DNA from: Gracilaria vermiculophylla
Lineage: Eukaryota > Rhodophyta > Florideophyceae > Gracilariales > Gracilariaceae
Direction: 5' to 3'
DNA length: 41,861 nucleotides
Assembly (NCBI GenBank): GCA_019155205.2
Contig: JAHNZQ020000010.1
Span: forward strand, 1,675,998-1,717,858
The translations under genes were made by a program, and so were the position numbers. Shown here one piece after another: positions 1 to 10,437 of the stretch. Below the pieces are notes generated by a model that searched no databases, was not told the DNA's origin, and worked only from the letters and a program-made list of their open reading frames with translations. The stretch's first letter is position 1. The number at the start of each line of letters is the position of its first letter.

Positions 1-525
1 CGAACATGAATGCAGAAAAATATCAAGAAGTTCTATACAACTATTTGCTACCTTTTGGTTTATGTTTCCATGAAGAAAATTTCATTTTTCAACAGGATAA
101 TGCGCCTGTACACACTGCATCTTTAATAAGAAATTGGCTACAGGAGTCTGAAGTATCTGTTTTAGAGTGGCCGGCGCGCTCACCAGATTTGAACCCATTT
201 GAAAACGTTTGGGGACTGCTGGCGAGGATGGTTTATGCGCATGGAAGGCAATTTCAGACAGTTTTTGAACTCAAAAACTGTGTTAAAAATTGCTGGAAAT
301 CTATAACAGTTTCAATTGTGGAAAATTACATCAATTCGATGCCGAAGCGCTGCATTAGCGTTATACAGCAAAAGGATGCAAAATAAACTATTGAGCGTCG
401 CGCAGTAAAGATTTGTTATTGATGATCATATGTTTTTGAAACGTTTTTTTGACTTGACTTTTTTCTGAAACCTATTTTTGTAGGCGTACAGTATACATTT
501 GCTCGTTTTTTTTGAGATTTCACAG
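1..525 (+). mobile_element. Tc1/mariner-like DNA transposon, copy 1 (5' part outside window)
   Basis: The 3' part of a Tc1-type element. It contains the C-terminal transposase (6-386) and a noncoding 3' end. That end is matched, in inverse orientation, by the left end of copy 3: the block around 472-502 (TACTGTACGCCTAC when reversed) recurs at 7007-7020. The right edge near 525 (TTCACAG) is inferred from where this similarity stops, so it is approximate. The motif ATATGTTTTTGAAACG at 428-443 recurs in variant forms near the ends of copies 2 and 3 and probably belongs to the terminal repeat. Confidence 0.75.
6..386 (+). CDS. Tc1-family transposase, C-terminal fragment
   Basis: C-terminal part of a cut-and-paste transposase with the DDE_3-type catalytic fold. 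The second catalytic Asp lies in FQQDNAPVHTA and the Glu in SPDLNPFENVW. There are 34 residues between them, which is the DD34E spacing of the Tc1 group. The N-terminal DNA-binding domain and the first catalytic Asp would lie upstream of the window, so the Met at position 6 is probably internal and not the true start. The frame is open to a TAA at 384-386 with no damage, in contrast to the two decayed relatives at 526-1507 and 6976-8232. Activity cannot be judged without the missing half. Confidence 0.85.
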   Translation: MNAEKYQEVLYNYLLPFGLCFHEENFIFQQDNAPVHTASLIRNWLQESEVSVLEWPARSPDLNPFENVWGLLARMVYAHGRQFQTVFELKNCVKNCWKSITVSIVENYINSMPKRCISVIQQKDAK

Positions 526-1507
526 CATGTCGTATGTTTTTGAAACAGTCTGTATATCCTCGCCAGCAGTCTTCAAACGTTTTCGATTGGATTTCAACCT
601 GGTAAGCGCGCCGGCCACTCTTAAACGCATACATTTGAATCTCGTAGCCAATTATTGATTACAAATGCCGTGTGCACAGGGGCATTATTCTGTTTTAAAA
701 TAAAATTTTTTACATGGAAAAATGAACCAAAATGTAGCAAATAATTGTATAGAACTTTTTGATATTTTTTCGGGTTCATTTTTATTTTAATAAACGCAAT
801 TTAAGTGAGCCTGTTTTTAAAAATGCCAGCCCAGACCTTCACATAGCCTCCACTAGAATGTCTGGTATAAAATTCATGACGTTCCTTACGAAGATTTCCC
901 TAATAAACTTTATAGCAATCTGGTACGTCCTAATTGAACTTTTTTTCATCAGAAATAATTAAATGTCTTTATTCTTTTTCTAGTACGCCTTTGCAGCATA
1001 CCAGTCAATTATGTATTGCTTGTGATGGTCTTCAAGGAAAATTGTTTTTTTCATTTTTTATACTTTAATAATTTTGTGTTGTTTATCTGCGTCCATATGA
1101 TTGATTTGCAAACGTTAAGATTGAGATGTATTCCAATAGTTTTGCACGATAATTTCCTTTTGCGCAACCATCTTTTAATTTTTCTTTCTTCTGCTGGACT
1201 GCGCTTTTTTGGGCGTCCCAGAGATCGTTTTAATCCATAAAGAGTGGAATGTTTGAGAAAAAAAGCAAGTTTGACTCTAAAAAGCTTTAGTTTTCGAGCG
1301 ATAGCATTGTTGGAGTGTTGTCCGGCGTTTAATTTTATGATTTGAAGCTGTTTTTACTTGAGAATTGGAGGACCTCGAGCCATTTTTATTAAAAAGAAAA
1401 CGGTGTACATTTTTTTGAAACGATTCTACATAGGCTATGTTCAAAATTTAGTTTAAAGTACAGTTTTGGCGCACAATTTAGGGGTAATATGTTTTTAAAA
1501 CGCACTG
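526..1507 (-). pseudogene. Tc1-like transposon, copy 2, decayed, tail-to-tail with copy 1
   Basis: Read on the minus strand, 545-625 closely matches copy 1 at about 165-235, including the stretch GAGTGGCCGGCGCGCT that encodes the residues just before SPDLNP. No long reading frame survives: the transposase is broken by stops and indels, and its 3' end is cut off near 526 against copy 1. The minus-strand 5' end carries two similar motifs about 80 bp apart (TTTTTTGAAACG near 1412-1425 and ATGTTTTTAAAACG near 1490-1503), followed by CACTG at 1503-1507. This suggests an IR/DR-type terminus with two transposase-binding sites. Confidence 0.75.
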
Positions 1508-4056
1508 TTTAGTGACTCTTCAACTCGACATATTGCTGTTTAACGATTTTTTTCATGGTTTCAAACCTTTCATGCACTCGCCAAAAACGGGGGTTTTGAT
1601 TTAAAAGCACGTTTGCGATATCAAGATAATCTGGTTACTGAATCTCTGAAGAAAATTAGACATATTTTGCAAACAAATGTCTGTCACACAATCTGGTTTT
1701 CTTATGTTTCTGCTTCTCACCGAGCACAAACAACGGAAGTCTAGAAATTTGCTGTACAAAAAAAAGTTCCATAATATTAACGGACTGTGAGAGACAAAAC
1801 AAGTCGATCGAAACAACTAATATTACAATATACCTTTAGTTGATTGATTTGATCTCATATGCGTTCACTGGTCTAATATACACTTGGTTAATTCTGCATA
1901 TTGAAAAACTCTTTTTATCGAAAACGTATCGAAGACACTGGCATCATACTTTTTGATGCAGGACCTTCGGACGTGTAGACAGATGTACTGGAACACGGGT
2001 AAGCGATAAGTTGTGCGAACTCGTGCACAAGATTTTTCGTGTGGATGCTGACCATTGCTTATTGATTGCAAGACAACCAGTAACAGTTCAACGTGTAAAT
2101 GCTTCGGACATTTTTGTATGCATCGTTTCATTCAACGCCTCCTACGACTCGTTTTTCTTCCAAAACAGAATACCATGAAAAACGTGCAGAAAGCTACTTC
2201 CTCTCACGGAAAAACTTATGACCCGTTTGCCTTAGATTAAAAACATGTAGCTTTCAATAGTTTACTTTCGTGGAAGTCGTATGATTATTTGAGTTAAAGC
2301 AGTTCGTCGAATGAAACTCAGAACCCAGAAGTTGCAAATTTTCGCCAAAACAAGACACGGATAACAACCCCAAAAGGGCGTCATTTGACCGAGCAGTCTG
2401 TACTGAACGTTGTAAAAGCAAGGATGAAGGGCAGCATTTGCGTTCAAAATTCTGCAGAGCTCCGCGGCCTTATTACTTTAAGCTCGCTCCATACAGAGAT
2501 GCGGTCATGGGGCTTTTAGAGGGGACTCCCAAGCAGAGGCGCAAGGATACTGCTTCTCCCGCTGCTCAGAAGCGCGCTTCGAACTGTGTTCAAAATGAGT
2601 TGTTGTCAAGTCGGCAGATGCAGCGAGCGATGAAGTCGGAAAGTTACTCGACGGATCGTCCTTGGTGGATCTCGAAGCTTGAAGTGATTGAGGTGTAACC
2701 GAAATGTGTAGCCTCAGACAGGCTCTGTGGGCGCTCATGTCGGTTGTGGACAAGAGCTTGGCACGCGCGACACAATAAAATTATATGCGAAAACAGTGGC
2801 ATTTGGGACGCTGCAGTGTTTTCCTTGTTACTTTACGACGTTTGTTTTCTGAATTAGAAGCCAAGATTTTCTTTACAAAAAGCTAAGACATCCAGCTCTC
2901 ACATGACGAATCGAACGTCAGGAGTACTGCAAAAAAAGGGAAATGAGGTGGGCTTTTCATGCCAAGTTTGAAGTCATATTAACTTTCCGACACAATACAT
3001 TTTGACCTTTTACTTTTAGAGTTCCGTAATCTTACTTAAACCATTTATGTGCATTCTCGACACCTCACGTTGACCAGTACCGAGTAAGAATAAGCACAGT
3101 CGGAAGCACTCTCCAAGTCTGATTTGAAATGTGTAAAATTCATCTTATACTATGCGCGTTTGAGGGATGTCCAGCAGGGAGGGCATGAGGCGAACTCAGT
3201 TTGAAACGAAATTCGTCTTAGAACAGGTCGTAATTGACGTCTTTGATTCCGAATACTCCCGTTGCCAGAGTCACTCGTAAGTTTTTACGGAGATAACCTA
3301 ATTTACTCCGCCACATTCCATTCACTATCGAACAGCGTGTCATTGGACTGAAGGGAATCATTTCCCTTGCATTTGCGATGCACACAACTGCAATCCTGAC
3401 GCACTCATTTCGAGCAAATCTCTGCATCCCTTCGCTTTCTTTCGGCGTTTTGCTCTCAAAGTCGCAGACGTTTGCTGTGATCACGACCTATGATTGATAA
3501 TTCCCATTCTGGGCGTTCGGACTTATTCATTTGCTGTTTGTTCCTTCGTTTGCCATAAAGACAACAAATTGTCGGTGCAATTCAGACCCATGACCTTTCA
3601 TATGATCGCACCGTAACAAACTCTTGTTGACAACGACCGTCAGCCTCCCGCACCGATCAAGTGGCGGCGACCTACTGATGTTTTCAACGTACCCTTGCTT
3701 TTGGATCTTCATTCAATTGTAGGCAACATCCTTCCGCTTTTCCAGCCCAAAAGTTGATGCTTCACTTCGAATCTATGCTGTGCTGCGTTGGCACAATATG
3801 TGCTTATAATTCACACATCTTGACATGACGTTTTCTTTCATTCGTCCCTTCATTTTATAGAAAGTATCAAGTGGCTCGCGCGCCTGGCCATGGGTTTCCC
3901 TTGGGGTCTCCATATCATTTTGCATCCTACTGATAGTCTTACAGCTTTATGCACTGTCCGGGAACATGAATTTATAATCAACGTGTTTGTGAATCCTTCT
4001 ACTTGTATTAGTCGTCAACTAAAGTAGGTGTAGCGCTGCCCTACCAAGATCGTCGA
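1508..4056. other. AT-rich sequence, no supported gene
   Basis: I see no recognisable protein, RNA gene or repeat here. Short open frames exist on both strands (for example 2438-2698 on + and 3218-3484 on -, 88 codons). None has a motif, a convincing splice pattern or a neighbour that supports it. The second half is less AT-rich and could include upstream regulatory sequence of the zinc-finger gene. Confidence 0.5.
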
Positions 4057-4062
4057 TATAAA
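4057..4062 (+). promoter_or_regulatory. Possible TATA box of the zinc-finger gene
   Basis: TATAAA within GATATAAATT, about 65 bp upstream of the chosen start codon. If used, transcription would start near 4085-4095 and leave a short 5' UTR. It would also place the small upstream frame at 4070-4093 outside the mRNA. The support is position and sequence only. Confidence 0.3.
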
Positions 4063-4125
4063 TTCACAAATGCCCGTTGCTGTTACGTTTTGAAAGCGAC
4101 GCAGTCGCTACGCTAACCCCCCAAT

Positions 4126-5434
4126 GTGTATACCATGAATCGCAAAAATGAAAGCCACAGTGAGAGGCATGCGCCGGCCTCCTCGAATCCCGCCTCGTCG
4201 TCGTCTGTGAGACTGCGTCGCTCCAGCAGTTCCGCAAATCTAAACCGCAATGCTGCTTCAAAACGTGCCTCTCATGCGAATCCGAGCGACACCATGGCTT
4301 CGTCATCTTCGACTTCACGAATTCGTCGTCAGCCATCAAACCTGTTTTCGCGAAACCGCTCCACCGTTCATCCCCCTGCGAGCTCGAGAAGGCCACACAA
4401 TGAATCTCAAAACGTATCGTCCGACATTCAGCGCAACTTTCCTCCCCAAGCGCAAACCCATCATGCATCTGGCATTTCTTCTCCGTTCTCAACCTTTGAC
4501 TCTGTGTCCACACCGGTTCTTTCGATACGCAAGGGAAGCCAACAACCTAATTCAAGTGCTGCTGCGTGGCAGCTATCCCGTATGCAACAAGGCAAATCTC
4601 AAGCACCCATGGGACACACTTCACAACCAACTGCAAAAACTCCAGAGTCTCAAATACCTCAATCTGCGGCGACTGCTGCATCGCTTCTATCTCTCACATG
4701 TCCAACTTGTGGAACTTCATTTCCGGATCGTGACAGTTACAAAAAACAGTACGTCATCTGATTCGCGATCTATACACATTTCTCCGTTCAAGATTCCCAT
4801 GTTCTGCTCACCTTTTTGCCATACTTGCTTTTTTTTCTTTGTCTTGCTGTGAAGTCTGGCAGTACTGAATCACGGACATTCTTGCGCCAAGTGCGGAAAT
4901 AAATTCGCAGACAAAGGTAACTTAAAGTAAGTAGAAGAATTCTAAAACCCGTCACTCCAAAAGCTTTGTACCGTGTACAGATTGTGCTTCTAACATGCTT
5001 TTGTCTCTGTTGGTATCATAGTCGACACATCAAAACCGTCCAGTACGTTGATCAATATCTCATTAAGGCCGTATATGGATTCTCACTGCATTAACACTTT
5101 GCATTTGACAATTAATCCTGGAGTGTCTTCTCAGTGAAAAAGAGAAACCGTATATCTGTGACCAATGTGGCATGGGTTTTTCCTTCCGCGACAGTTTACG
5201 GTATGTATTTACTACTGCGAGTGGTATCCATGTAAAAAAATATGCGAATGTCTCTGTGGGCAGCTGAAATACTTACAAGAAGATGTGTTTTCGTCTTTCA
5301 GGCGACATGTGGATGCGGTACATTGGAGTATTCGTCCATTTCGATGTGCAAATTGCGAAAAGTCATACAAGAAGAAAGATCATTTGAGACGCCACCTCTT
5401 GGCGTCTCCGGGCCACAAGGCAGCGAATCAGTGA
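4126..5434 (+). CDS. Four-finger C2H2 zinc-finger protein, five exons
   Basis: Likely a nuclear DNA-binding protein. Inferred exons are 4126-4748, 4855-4926, 5022-5042, 5135-5200 and 5302-5434 (915 nt, 304 residues, TGA stop). Introns of 106, 95, 92 and 101 bp start GTACGT, GTAAGT, GTACGT and GTATGT and end in AG. Only this joining completes the fingers. Residues 1 to about 190 are a Ser/Arg/Gln-rich, probably disordered region. Four C2H2 fingers follow: CPTCGTSF...H...H, CAKCGNKF...H...H, CDQCGMGF...H...H and CANCEKSY...H...H. A linker resembling TGEKPY (HEKEKPYIC) precedes finger 3. A second in-frame Met at 4135 is an alternative start. All introns are phase 2, and exon 3 is a 21-nt microexon. 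The DNA target and the family name are unknown. Exon joins are inferred without transcript data. Confidence 0.9.
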
Positions 5435-5590
5435 TGAAAAATGTATGCTTGAATGCTGAAGAGTATCTGAAGTAGGCTTTGATACTGAGTGCAAACTGTA
5501 ATAGTCAAAGTATTTGTTCTGTAATCAATGGACAATTGTGATAAAAACAATGAAAAAACCACATTTTCACCACGCGTTTTTGTATTTTCT

Positions 5591-5860
5591 GTCGGTATTA
5601 TCAACACGCTTGCTTTCAGTAAAAGCATTAAGTCAAATACCTGTTCACGGGAACGGTGATCAAGAGAACGGCGCAGGCTCCGACAGAGGTCAGGAGCTTT
5701 AGCAGTATATTTTTATTGTGCAGAAAACGTTCTGCTTCAAGACAAGGAGATGGTGGCATACACAAAGCCATTACATCAAGTACTTTTGGCACACCCAGTG
5801 CTACAAAGACATAATCGATAAGTTGTATTGATAGAAGATATAGATTTGACGTAATATATC
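5591..5860 (+). repeat. Unclassified ~0.3 kb dispersed repeat, copy 1
   Basis: From GTCGGTA at 5591 to TATATCG near 5860 this segment aligns with 28187-28485, inside the copia element. Shared landmarks are AACACG(C/T)TTGCT(T/C)TCAGTAAA, ACCTGTTC near 5639, and GGTCAGGAGCTTTAGCAGTA near 5688. No coding capacity, terminal inverted repeats or LTRs are visible. It lies about 160 bp downstream of the zinc-finger stop codon, so it may be in or near that gene's 3' end. The right end merges into a TA microsatellite, and no target duplication can be recognised for this copy. Confidence 0.65.
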
Positions 5861-5861
5861 G

Positions 5862-5880
5862 ATATATATATATATATATA
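5862..5880. repeat. (TA)n microsatellite
   Basis: An uninterrupted run of about nine TA units directly after the dispersed repeat. It may have grown from the repeat's AT-rich tail. Confidence 0.9.
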
Positions 5881-6975
5881 GATCAGAAGGCATTTGTGAG
5901 AGCATCTCCACCATCGTTTGAAGCGAATCAGCAATACAGCAATATAGTTGCACAGTTGTATAGCATTTATTGGCTGGCCTATATTATGGTTTTTGGTCAT
6001 CTGTAAAAAAGATGGCACTTATCACCGGCAGTCTCCACCTACAGTAAGGCCTGTTCCAACAGGAAAGGACACCTGGCATTTTGGCGCAAATCATCATTTT
6101 TATTACTGTAGTACTACCGAAATCACTATTCAAAAACTTTCACATTAAAACACCTTTTCACGACAATAGGGCATTTCTCTTTCAAACGTTATTCTGCCCT
6201 TTTCAGTAGTTCATTTTCGATTCTGTGTACTAAATAACAAATGATACTAATTCAACGCCTCAGCTTCGCGCTTCTTTAGCATCTCATGATTAAAATATTC
6301 AAAGCTCTTGCGCTATGTCAAATACTTTTTTTCTTAAAACCTGTGTAAAATGGCCTGTAATGGACTTACGTCACTTTGAAGAGAACATCTTGTTCATTTT
6401 CAAAGAATTTGAAGTCAATTAAATGCGCACGTACCTGTATTGCATAAGAGTCGAGGGGGCAAAGGAAGCTATTCAATTGTGTAGACTAAAAAACTACTGC
6501 ACTATCTTAGTGGAAAACCATTTTACATTTTATAAGAAGATGTATAATATTTTATAAACAGTTGTTTGAAGGCATTTAAAAGCGTATTTGAGCTTATACT
6601 GCTCACTACAAAAGCTTTACATGTAATTCTCTTCATGTAACGTCGAGCATACATCATGATATAAGTTTTACTACTGTTTGCTCTGCTATATTTGTTAAAG
6701 CCACATTTAAAGCACTTCAGTTCATCTAAATCAAATTAATGCTTATATTAAGACATATTGTTTGCATCCATCTATATTCTCAGCGCTAATACCACAATAA
6801 AGCATTTTTTTGACTTTATTATAAGCTTCCGAAAAGAACTTTTATTCAGGTTTATAAACCAAAAGAGGTTTTCGGCGTGATTAATCACAATTTTTCTTTC
6901 TTTTACAAGCTTATCGTTTTTGCTATGGAATCTATAATTGAAAACAAAAATAATGTTCCAAAATCTTATGACATA
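5881..6975. other. AT-rich sequence, no supported gene
   Basis: No recognisable coding region, RNA gene or repeat. Only short frames dense in stops are present. Confidence 0.5.
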
Positions 6976-8232
6976 CTGTGAATTGTCATAAAACATTCCA
7001 AATGTCTACTGTACGCCTACAAAAAGGGTTTGAAAAAATATTGAAATCAAAAAACCCTTGCAAGAACATAATTTTAACACAAACAAATGTTTACAGTGAG
7101 ACATTCAATACCTTGTTTTTTTATCCGTTTTGTTGTATAACGCTAGTGAAATGTTTTAGCGTCGAATTTCCTTGGGTTTCCACAGTTGAAACTGTAACAG
7201 GTTTCCAGCAATTTCAGTACACTTTATGAGTTGAAAAACAGTCTGAGATTGCCTTCCATGCGCGTACGCCATCCTAGCTAGTAATCCTCAAACGCTTTCG
7301 ATTGTGTTCAAATCTGGGGAGCACACCGTTCACTCCAGAACAGATGCGTCCGATTCGTTTTGGCCAATTTCTGAAAACAGACGCAGTATGCACTGACGCT
7401 TTGTCCTGTTGAAAAATGTTACATTACTTATGGAAACAGAAACCAAGCGGTGATACAGATATGTATTACAGTTCTTGATGTTTTTCGGCGTTTATGGTTA
7501 TTTCAATAAATGCAATGTCGGTGAGACCTTTTCTAGAAACGCCAGCCCAGACCATTTCAGACCCACTGCTAGAATTCCTCGTATAAGTTTCTGAATTTGT
7601 TTTAAAAAGATCGTGCCAGTACAGTTTGTAGCAATTTTGTGCATCCAGATAGAAGAACCTCTTTTCTTCAAAAACAATAATATATATTTCCCATTCTTTT
7701 TTCCAGTACTTTTTTTCAGCAGACCAGTCAACTCTCTCTTGCTTTCGATGGTCTTAAAGAAACAAAAGGTTTTTCATTTTTTTATATTTATATAAATCTG
7801 TGTTGTGTATTTACCTGCATATAGCTGATTTAGAAACGTTGAAATTGAGAGTCATTCCTATATTTTTGCATGATGCTTTTCCGTTGCACAACTCTCTTTT
7901 AATTACTCTTCTTTCCACTGAACTAAGCTTCTTAGAGCGTCTTGGAGATCTTTTCAATACATAAAGAGTCGAATGTTTCATAAATGTATCAAGTTTGATT
8001 TTAAAACATTTTCGGTTTTTAACAATGGCACTTTTAGATTTCTTTCGGCGTTTGACTTGATTATTTGAATCTATTACTATTTTAAAAAAGGAAAACCTCG
8101 GGATATTTTAACTGTTAAGAAGACGGCGTACATATCTTTTTGAAACGATTTTACGTAGATGATGTGCAAAAAGTAGCCTACAGTACAGTTCTGGTTGAGG
8201 TTCTCGGTGATATATGATTTTTAAACGCACTG
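6976..8232 (-). pseudogene. Tc1-like transposon, copy 3, decayed
   Basis: Minus-strand relative of copies 1 and 2. The block 7140-7310 read in reverse follows copy 1 at about 175-370: the region before SPDLNP, then CGCATGGAAGGCAAT, then the C-terminal tail. The transposase has many stops and frameshifts. The longest surviving piece (7498-7731) includes WSGLAFLEK. On the right, two GAAACG/TAAACG motifs about 75 bp apart (near 8150 and 8222) precede CACTG at 8228-8232 and then TA, as expected for a Tc1 end beside its TA target. On the left, TACTGTACGCCTAC (7007-7020) mirrors GTAGCCTACAGTA (8173-8185). The outer left edge near 6976 is approximate. Confidence 0.75.
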
Positions 8233-8831
8233 TATTACGAAAATTCCTTTCTCGCATATAGGGACCCATATTATGGAAGCTAGGTATAAGTAGGCTATCA
8301 TTAATTTGTTATATATATATATATAACTAAATACTTTGCGAAAACGGTATAAATATGAAAATAGTGGCTTAGATTTCAGCTGCTGTTGGAAGTATTGTGT
8401 GACCCTATATTGATTAAAAAAAGTGTGTTGTCTTTTTGAGGAAGAATGACGACGTGCTAGGGAAATAATTTCACGTAAGTTCGAAATATTTTATCGTTCG
8501 AAAACGCCACATGGAACGGTTTTAGGGAAAGGGGCGACTGCAGAAGGCAAAAGGAAGCCTTTTGGCGAGCATTAATTGTATTTTGTATTTTTGAAACGAA
8601 CTTTATGTTTTGTTCAGAGCTCAAAATGGGACACTCAGAGACAGTGATCTAGGCTTTTGCTACAGCCCTATCTTCTGTAGGATTATAGCCAGATTCACGT
8701 GGAAGTCTTTTTTTTCTTTGTACAGTTGATGGTTCTTCTCCATGTTTCGGCGTTTTTGTGTCCCTTGCAGTTTCCACAATAAGCCTCAGAAATAGGTTGC
8801 AGCCCGACATCTGTAAGGGATACAAAAGATA
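8233..8831. other. No supported gene; TA microsatellite at 8310-8325
   Basis: Intergenic-looking AT-rich DNA. The only structure I see is a short (AT)n run at 8310-8325. Confidence 0.5.
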
Positions 8832-9012
8832 CTAAGAGGTTTTATTATTTTTCTGTAAAGCGATGTATAGAGCTGGTCTTCGATGCATAGCGTTTTGGAT
8901 TCGCCACCATATGCATACCAATGACTTTGCAACAACTGTTCTAAAAGAGTTGCACGAAGAGCATTTGGGCCGTAAGATACTTAGCCAACCTGTTTGACTT
9001 GCTCTAGGCAAC
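8832..9012 (-). other. 3' half of an open frame interrupted by gypsy A
   Basis: A minus-strand frame runs from the element's left flank to a stop at 8832-8834. When the element and one copy of its five-base duplication are removed, this frame is continuous and in phase with the minus-strand frame at 19723-19895. The joined frame is about 117 codons. The product has no motif I recognise. It may be a broken host exon, or an open stretch left by chance. The supporting fact is the in-frame continuity across an independently defined insertion point. Confidence 0.35.
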
Positions 9013-9017
9013 ATGGG
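9013..9017. repeat. Target-site duplication of gypsy A, left copy
   Basis: ATGGG directly before the LTR. The identical ATGGG follows the right LTR at 19723-19727. Five-base duplications are usual for Ty3/gypsy integrases. Confidence 0.9.
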
Positions 9018-9575
9018 TGTGGTAGAGTGGCTTCTGCGGGAAAACTTGTGGTGTGGCCTTGTGGCATAATATTCCTAAGGAGGGCTCGTATTTTACTAAC
9101 GGCGCCACGTCGTGCAGAATTCTGCCCGCGTGCGCTAGAGTATCCTTAAGGGACGGTAGAATTATTATTATTTATTTTAGTTAATTTATGCAGGTAATTA
9201 CTGCAGTAGTGAGACCGGCCGAGGAGGGCTCTTGGCTTGATACTTATTCTTCCGGTTGAGCTCCACCTCTGGGGAAGTAAAGACAAGCACCCTTGGGTCT
9301 TCATCTACTTTTCCGGTTGGATTCTCTCGTCGATCATCCTCAGGTTTCTAAGCCCCCGATCCCCAGGTCGCATCATAGCAGCGCCTGTAGGAGCATTGCC
9401 CACCCAGTGAACCTCCCCCTCCTCTTGGTGTTTGCGGATCCCCTTTAAGAATTCCCCAGGCTCGCGACAGCGGATACCGGAGACCACCGTTAAAAACAGG
9501 CACTTTTGAAGTAAACAAAAACTCCTAACGGATGTTGTGGTCTACTACCCCGAAATGAGAACTGACAGTACCACA
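9018..9575 (+). repeat. Gypsy A outer 5' LTR (LTR1)
   Basis: 558 bp, starting TGTGGTAGAGTGG and ending CAGTACCACA. The ends are short inverted repeats of each other. It is the LTR next to the left target duplication. Aligned with 9727-10281 and 19169-19722 it shows scattered substitutions, so insertion was not recent. Confidence 0.92.
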
Positions 9576-9577
9576 AC

Positions 9578-9595
9578 TGGTCTCCAGACTTGGAA
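9578..9595 (+). other. Primer-binding site after LTR1
   Basis: TGGTCTCCAGACTTGGAA starts two bases (AC) after the LTR. TGG is the complement of a tRNA CCA end. I could not assign the donor tRNA from sequence alone. Confidence 0.7.
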
Positions 9596-9726
9596 GGTCA
9601 CAGTTCCTAAAAGATTCGCAAAACTGGCAGCAGAACCGTGTTTCTAGTTTGCAACGACCGGCCCCCAACAATGGAATTCTTCATTAAGGTAATTCGGAAG
9701 TGGAAAAACGTCAACCACGATCTACT

Positions 9727-10281
9727 CGTAGTACAGTGGCTCCTGCAGGAAAAACGGTGGTGTGGCCTTGTGGCATGATATTCCTAAGGAGGGTTTGTAT
9801 TTTACTAACGGAGCCACGTCGTGCAAAATTCTGCCCGCGTGCGCTACAGTATCCTTAAGGGACGGTAGAATTATTATTTATTTTAATTAATGTATGCAGG
9901 TAATTCCTAAAGTAGTCAGACCTGCCGAGGCGGGCTCTCGGCTTGATACTTAATCTTCTGGTTGAGCTCCACCTCTGGGGAGGTAAAGACAAGCACCCTT
10001 GAGACTTCATCTACTTTTCCGGTTGGAGTCTCTCGTCAATCATACTCAGGTTTCTAATCCCCCGATCCCCATGTCGCATCATAGCAGCGCAAGTAGGAGC
10101 ATTACCCGCAAAGTGAACCTCCCCCTCCACTTTATGTTTGCGGATGCTCTTTAAGAATTCCCCCGGCTCGCGACAGCGGATACCGGAGACCACCTTTAGG
10201 AACACGCACCTTTGGAGTCAACAAAAACTTCTAACGGACCTTGTGCTTTACTACCTCGAGAGGAGGGCTGACAGTACCACA
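9727..10281 (+). repeat. Gypsy A inner 5' LTR (LTR2)
   Basis: 555 bp, starting CGTAGTACAGTGGCTCC (the first T has become C) and ending CAGTACCACA. It is separated from LTR1 by 151 bp. Those 151 bp match the first ~150 bp of the leader that also follows LTR2. It therefore forms a tandem LTR-leader unit and is not a solo LTR at an unrelated position. Confidence 0.92.
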
Positions 10282-10283
10282 AC

Positions 10284-10301
10284 TGGTCTCCAGACTTGGA
10301 A
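10284..10301 (+). other. Primer-binding site after LTR2
   Basis: Same TGGTCTCCAGACTTGGAA as after LTR1, again two bases from the LTR end. Gypsy B has TGGTCTCCCGACTTAAAA at the same place, so the first eight bases (TGGTCTCC) are constant. Confidence 0.75.
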
Positions 10302-10437
10302 GGTCACAGTTCCTAAAGGCTTCGCACAAGCCGCAGCAGAACCGTGTTTCTAGTTTGAAACGACCGAACCCTAACAGTGGAATTCTTTCTTAAGGTGATT
10401 CGGAAGTGGAAGAAAATTACCCCCGACCCACTCCTCT

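Noticed and set aside
2438..2698. 86-codon plus frame and an overlapping minus frame at 2505-2753
   Set aside because: No motif, no splice support, and two equally open opposite frames. Not enough for a gene call.
3218..3484. 88-codon minus frame starting MITANVCDFESK
   Set aside because: No recognisable family or context; length is within chance expectation for this base composition.
7001..7092. CAGTG at 7094 as the left end of Tc1 copy 3
   Set aside because: Similarity to the end of copy 1 continues leftward past this point to about 6976, so 7094 would cut inside the terminal region.
9578..9595. Assigning the gypsy PBS to a tRNA-Asp anticodon-stem match
   Set aside because: Only about nine bases agree, and the site starts with TGG as for a normal CCA-end primer. 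The donor is left unassigned.
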